A stretch of DNA of 64,000 nt from Pseudooceanicola lipolyticus (GTDB lineage Bacteria > Pseudomonadota > Alphaproteobacteria > Rhodobacterales > Rhodobacteraceae). A program made the translations under genes and the position numbers. Location: assembly GCF_002786325.1 (NCBI RefSeq), contig NZ_PGTB01000002.1, positions 124,001 to 188,000 on the forward strand, read 5' to 3'. Shown piece by piece: positions 60,795 to 64,000 of this stretch (its first letter is position 1; every line of letters starts with the position of its first letter). The notes below the pieces were generated by a model. That model worked only from the letters and a program-made list of their open reading frames with translations, did not search any database and was not told the origin of the DNA.

Positions 60795-62222
60795 TCAGAA
60801 CCACCCTGCCGCGACACCGCCGCCAACGATGAGCGTGATGAGGAGGATGCTCGCAACACCGAAGATCCCGTTCCACCGCAAGCCGATGGTCAGCGGCCGC
60901 TCGCCCACGATGGAGGAGGCGTAGACCACCGCCGTGATGGCCGGTCCCATGCAGATGATGCTGCTCCAGCCACCAGCCAGTGCAAGGCCCAGAGCAAGCG
61001 GCGACAAACCTTCCACGCCGACGCGGTTGACCACCTCTGCCAGCAGGACCACCGAGATCATCGGATGCACGCCCAGCAGCCCCGTCAGAAACACCGTCAT
61101 GATCAACAGCACGACGGTCAGCACAGGCCGCGTTGCGATCCAGCCAAGATGGTCGGCAATCCATTCGACCGGAACGACCTCCAGCGCGACGAGGCCGATG
61201 AACCCCGCCGACGCGATGACGCTCATTTCGGTCGCGAAACCCGGTGCCTGGGTCACAAACCGGCGCGATATACCGGCAAGGCTGCCACTGCCGCTGCGCA
61301 TAACCGACCAGAGCAGCGCATAGATCGGCACGATGGTGATCAGGACGGTCTGGAAACTGTACTGGGTCAACCGGTCCAGCGTGACCACGGCGGCGCCCAA
61401 AAAAAGCACATGCCCGGACACGATCAGGACGGCCCAGGGGCTCCAGTCCGGCAAGTCACCGCTCAGGGCCGGTGCCCGGCCGCGCGCCGAGGGCGGGCGC
61501 CACCATTCCACCGTGTCGAACAGCCATCCCAGAAGAAACAGAATCCCGGCCAGAGCAATCCCGTAAGGCGCCAGGGTCGTCCATTCGAGCCCCGGTATTG
61601 TGAGAATCATCAGATTGAGAGCGATTCCGAACGGCGTCCAGAACGCGATCGAGGAAAACCCCCGCATACAGGCGCTCACCATCCTGCGCTTGCGAGCCTG
61701 GAACACGAATTCGTCCATCTCGTGCCGATGCGCCGCCAGCCCTTTCATTATGATCTCCAGCATCACCCCAAGCCCGCCGAGATTTAGAAGCACCCCGAAC
61801 AGATGCCCGCCCGCACCCAGAGAGGCGTAGCGACGGGTCGGCGGCTGCAGTGTCAGGAATTCACCGGCAACCTCGACAATCGGGTCTTGGGTGGCCGCGA
61901 TGCGCAGGAAGGCGACAGCCGTCAGCAGAGCGGACAGGAACACGACGCGCCCCGCCGCCTGGACGAAGATGCCGGGGTCGATTCCATTGGCCAGCGCCAG
62001 AAGGGCGATCGCGAGCGAGAAGAAAAGCAGCACCCATCCGACACGGGCGATGTAGCGGGACGAAATGGCAAGATAGATGCAGAAAAACGGCGCGGCAGCG
62101 ATGGACGCGACGGCGGAGGGCAAGACACCCTGAATGATGGCAGCGCCAAGACAAATCAGCAGACAAATGGCCGTAAACCTGTTGCGCTTGCCGGAACGTT
62201 TCAGGCGCTCGACAGGCGACAT
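60795..62222 (-). CDS. Multi-pass membrane protein, putative transporter, family not recognised
   Basis: A 475-residue protein from ATG 62222 with about twelve hydrophobic segments (for example FTAICLLICLGAAIIQGVLP, VGWVLLFFSLAIALLALANG, LIVSGHVLFLGAAVVTL, SILLITLIVGGGVAAGWF). Glycine-rich loops such as ASLGAGGHLFGVLLNLGG and SPLALGLALAGGWSSI recall ion-transporter-superfamily anion carriers, but I cannot name a family. The frame is open upstream, without conserved sequence. A run of eight G on the coding strand forms the ribosome-site region. Context suggests transport of an acid or product of the neighbouring pathway. Confidence 0.7.
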   Translation of the reverse strand: MSPVERLKRSGKRNRFTAICLLICLGAAIIQGVLPSAVASIAAAPFFCIYLAISSRYIARVGWVLLFFSLAIALLALANGIDPGIFVQAAGRVVFLSALLTAVAFLRIAATQDPIVEVAGEFLTLQPPTRRYASLGAGGHLFGVLLNLGGLGVMLEIIMKGLAAHRHEMDEFVFQARKRRMVSACMRGFSSIAFWTPFGIALNLMILTIPGLEWTTLAPYGIALAGILFLLGWLFDTVEWWRPPSARGRAPALSGDLPDWSPWAVLIVSGHVLFLGAAVVTLDRLTQYSFQTVLITIVPIYALLWSVMRSGSGSLAGISRRFVTQAPGFATEMSVIASAGFIGLVALEVVPVEWIADHLGWIATRPVLTVVLLIMTVFLTGLLGVHPMISVVLLAEVVNRVGVEGLSPLALGLALAGGWSSIICMGPAITAVVYASSIVGERPLTIGLRWNGIFGVASILLITLIVGGGVAAGWF

Positions 62223-62732
62223 CTGCCCCCCCCTTTTCCGAAGGCGCTCGTTGTGTCTGTGACGCAACGGCAGATGCGGTCTTTCATGGCACGACGGCGG
62301 AAATGCGATGCCGACAATTTCCCATTCACAGGCAAGGACACACAAGGTGCTCATCTTGTCGGCGCAGGGCGGACTAGCCCGGATTTGTGGTGGCACTGAC
62401 CGCCTTGGTTCCGGGCCTCCGAGGATACATCGTCTGGCGGTCAATGACACAACGATGCCTCGAAATGTCTCTCCGCACATGCGTGCTTGTCTGCCCGACT
62501 TTTCACGCCGATACCCTCAACCACGTCTGTTCTTCTTTCCGAAGTTCTACGGTCACGTCCAACGCCCGATCCTGCACGGAAACAGAGGAAGGATGAGCAC
62601 CCAGAATATCCAACGGCAGCAAGGATCACAACGCAAGCATCCCGCTCCAACACATATGTGCGAAAGAGTGGGGCCGAGAGTTGATAGCGCCCGCCTTGAT
62701 GAGGCAATATGCAGTGTCAGAGAAAGAAGTGG
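62223..62732. promoter_or_regulatory. Divergent 510-base intergenic region with a CACATATGTG operator candidate
   Basis: Separates the membrane-protein gene (-) and the PrpD gene (+). It holds the palindrome CACATATGTG at 62651-62660 and an eight-base G/C homopolymer next to the membrane-protein start. Several open frames cross it, but none has a ribosome site or a recognisable product, so I treat it as regulatory or non-coding. Confidence 0.5.
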
Positions 62733-64000
62733 ATGATCAGCGATTTCACCATCCGTTTGTCGCGGTTCGTCGCCGCGCCGCACCGGCTGAGCGTTGCAGA
62801 CGCCGAGCAGGCCGCGCTTTGCGTTGAGGATACCATAGCCGCCATCTATGGCGGGTGGCATGAACCGGTGGTTCGCCGGCTGGCGGCGCTTGACGCGGGC
62901 GGACCGGCAGTCCCGGCAGGAGCTGCTGAAGGTGGCAGTCCCGAACAGGCCGCGTTCCTGAACGCGGTTGCCGGTCATGCGCTCGATTTCGACGATGTCC
63001 ATACGGTCAGCGTCACCCATCCCAGTGTTGTAATCGTGTCGGCGCTGCTGGCCACCGTGGATGTCCGGCCGGACACGGCCGGCCGCATTGCCCCCGCGCT
63101 TGCGGTCGGAACAGCCGTCAATGTCGCGCTCGGTCAGATCCTGGGTTTTGGCCACTACAACAAGGGCTGGCACGCAACGTCGACCATCGGGGTTCTGGCA
63201 TCGGCGGCAGCGGTCGCGCATCAGCTTGGGCTCGACGACGACGCAGTCCGCAACGCCCTGTCCCTGGCCGCGTCGCTGGCCGGGGGAATGCAGATCAATT
63301 TCGGCGCCATGGCGAAACCGATCCAGGCCGGAAACGCCGCCCTTGTCGGATTGCGGGCCACCCGGATGGCCGAGGCCGGCATCACGGGCGCCCCGGACAT
63401 CTTCGCGGCGCGCGGCTTCTTCGACCTTTATGCCGGCCCGGACGGGATTGCGGCCGACCCCGCAGCGGTGGAACCGCGGATCGATCTGGGCACGGTGTCC
63501 CGCAAGCTGTATCCCTGCTGCTACCTCACCCACAGGATGATCGCCGCCGGGCGGCACCTTCACGCCGAACGCGGCGGCGAGGCGGTGCCCGAAGGATCGG
63601 TGATTGAAATGACAGTGCCCGAAAGCGTCATGGTCCCGTTGCATGTCACCGACCCCAAAGATGGAATGCAGGCCAAGTTCTGTGCCGCCTATACGCTCGC
63701 CGTGGCCCTGCAGCAGGGCCAGGTCGGGCTGGTGGATTTCGAAGGGGACAGCCCCCATCGCCCCGCGGTGCGCCGGCTTATGGACATGGTGCATATCCAA
63801 ACCATGCCGGAAGCGGGGCGGGATCACGCTGGCGTGGACCATGGGACGGTCCATGTCCGCCTGCGCAAAGGGAACGTAACCCTGGCCGAAACCTCGGTCG
63901 CGGCGCACCCCGGCTCTCCCTCGGATCCGGCAACCCCTGCCGCGATCGGCGACAAAATCGCCGATTGCCTCGGAAAATATCGCAGGGACGGGGGCGCGGC
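62733..64000 (+). CDS. MmgE/PrpD family protein, 3' end beyond the window
   Basis: ATG 62733 opens a frame of 422 codons that reaches the right edge without a stop. HALDFDDVHTVSVTHPSVV is the family hallmark, aligned with the substrate loop of 2-methylcitrate dehydratase and itaconate (cis-aconitate) decarboxylase; GFGHYNKGWHATSTIGVLASAAA and LYPCCYLTHRMIAAG are also typical. Family members (about 450-480 residues) dehydrate or decarboxylate tricarboxylic acids without an iron-sulfur cluster. Only a weak AAAGAAG ribosome site is seen. Which reaction it performs cannot be told. Confidence 0.85.
   Translation, partial: MISDFTIRLSRFVAAPHRLSVADAEQAALCVEDTIAAIYGGWHEPVVRRLAALDAGGPAVPAGAAEGGSPEQAAFLNAVAGHALDFDDVHTVSVTHPSVVIVSALLATVDVRPDTAGRIAPALAVGTAVNVALGQILGFGHYNKGWHATSTIGVLASAAAVAHQLGLDDDAVRNALSLAASLAGGMQINFGAMAKPIQAGNAALVGLRATRMAEAGITGAPDIFAARGFFDLYAGPDGIAADPAAVEPRIDLGTVSRKLYPCCYLTHRMIAAGRHLHAERGGEAVPEGSVIEMTVPESVMVPLHVTDPKDGMQAKFCAAYTLAVALQQGQVGLVDFEGDSPHRPAVRRLMDMVHIQTMPEAGRDHAGVDHGTVHVRLRKGNVTLAETSVAAHPGSPSDPATPAAIGDKIADCLGKYRRDGGA

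Noticed and set aside
62308..62736. A 142-codon frame in the divergent region before the PrpD gene
   Set aside because: No ribosome site, no recognisable product, and it crosses the candidate operator; treated as non-coding.

Overview
The window is GC-rich, densely coded DNA that looks like an alphaproteobacterium of the Rhodobacterales (Roseobacter-type) group. The clues are three TRAP-type uptake systems plus a branched-chain-amino-acid-type ABC system, many acyl-CoA dehydrogenases and family III CoA-transferases, and short Shine-Dalgarno/ATGA-coupled operons. This taxonomic reading is an inference. Almost every gene belongs to CoA-ester catabolism, so the window reads as a catabolic island for carboxylic acids of unknown structure.

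Layout. (1) 1-8938, + strand: operon with the end of a PaaK-type CoA ligase, a biotin-dependent acyl-CoA carboxylase (beta and alpha), an HMG-CoA-lyase-like enzyme, an SDR, a short citrate-synthase-fold lyase, an acyl-CoA dehydrogenase and a mesaconyl-CoA-hydratase-like enzyme. (2) 8939-16815, +: promoter region, a 30-codon leader ORF, a complete Liv-type ABC importer with an acyl-CoA synthetase inside the operon, and an SDR. (3) 16841-27872: AMACR-like transferase (-), enoyl-CoA hydratase/thiolase/dehydrogenase (+), then a CoA-transferase/GntR/dehydrogenase operon (-) divergent from a DctQMP TRAP system (+). (4) 27873-31807: a graveyard of broken genes (SDR, CoA-transferase, LivK, LivF). (5) 31882-42672, -: a long operon of dehydrogenase, AMACR-like, citryl-CoA-lyase-like, NDP-forming acyl-CoA synthetase, MaoC, AMP-forming ligase, dehydrogenase, SDR and TRAP genes, beheaded by insertion sequences. 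(6) 42675-44506: an IS3-family element nested in remnants of an IS66-family element. (7) 44810-50307, -: CoA-transferase, dehydrogenase, NDP-forming synthetase and an IclR-type regulator. (8) 50464-55812, +: split NDP-forming synthetase, MaoC-like protein, dehydrogenase, Ltp2-like thiolase fold and DUF35 protein, a likely aldol-cleavage beta-oxidation module. (9) 55896-60663, -: fused TRAP permease, TAXI binding protein and a two-subunit family I CoA-transferase, followed by an unrecognised membrane protein (60795-62222, -) and a divergent MmgE/PrpD gene running off the window (+).

How the parts may work together: each region pairs uptake (ABC or TRAP) with CoA activation (ligase, NDP-forming synthetase or CoA-transferase), dehydrogenation, hydration and C-C cleavage. 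Cleavage differs between modules: HMG-CoA-lyase-like plus citryl-CoA-lyase-like, ordinary thiolase, or Ltp2/DUF35 retro-aldol. A 14-bp motif recurs upstream of the ABC operon, the IclR gene and the 50.4 kb divergent promoters, and a second 10-bp palindrome recurs upstream of the family I CoA-transferase and the PrpD gene, so at least two small regulons may be present. Substrates cannot be fixed from sequence alone.
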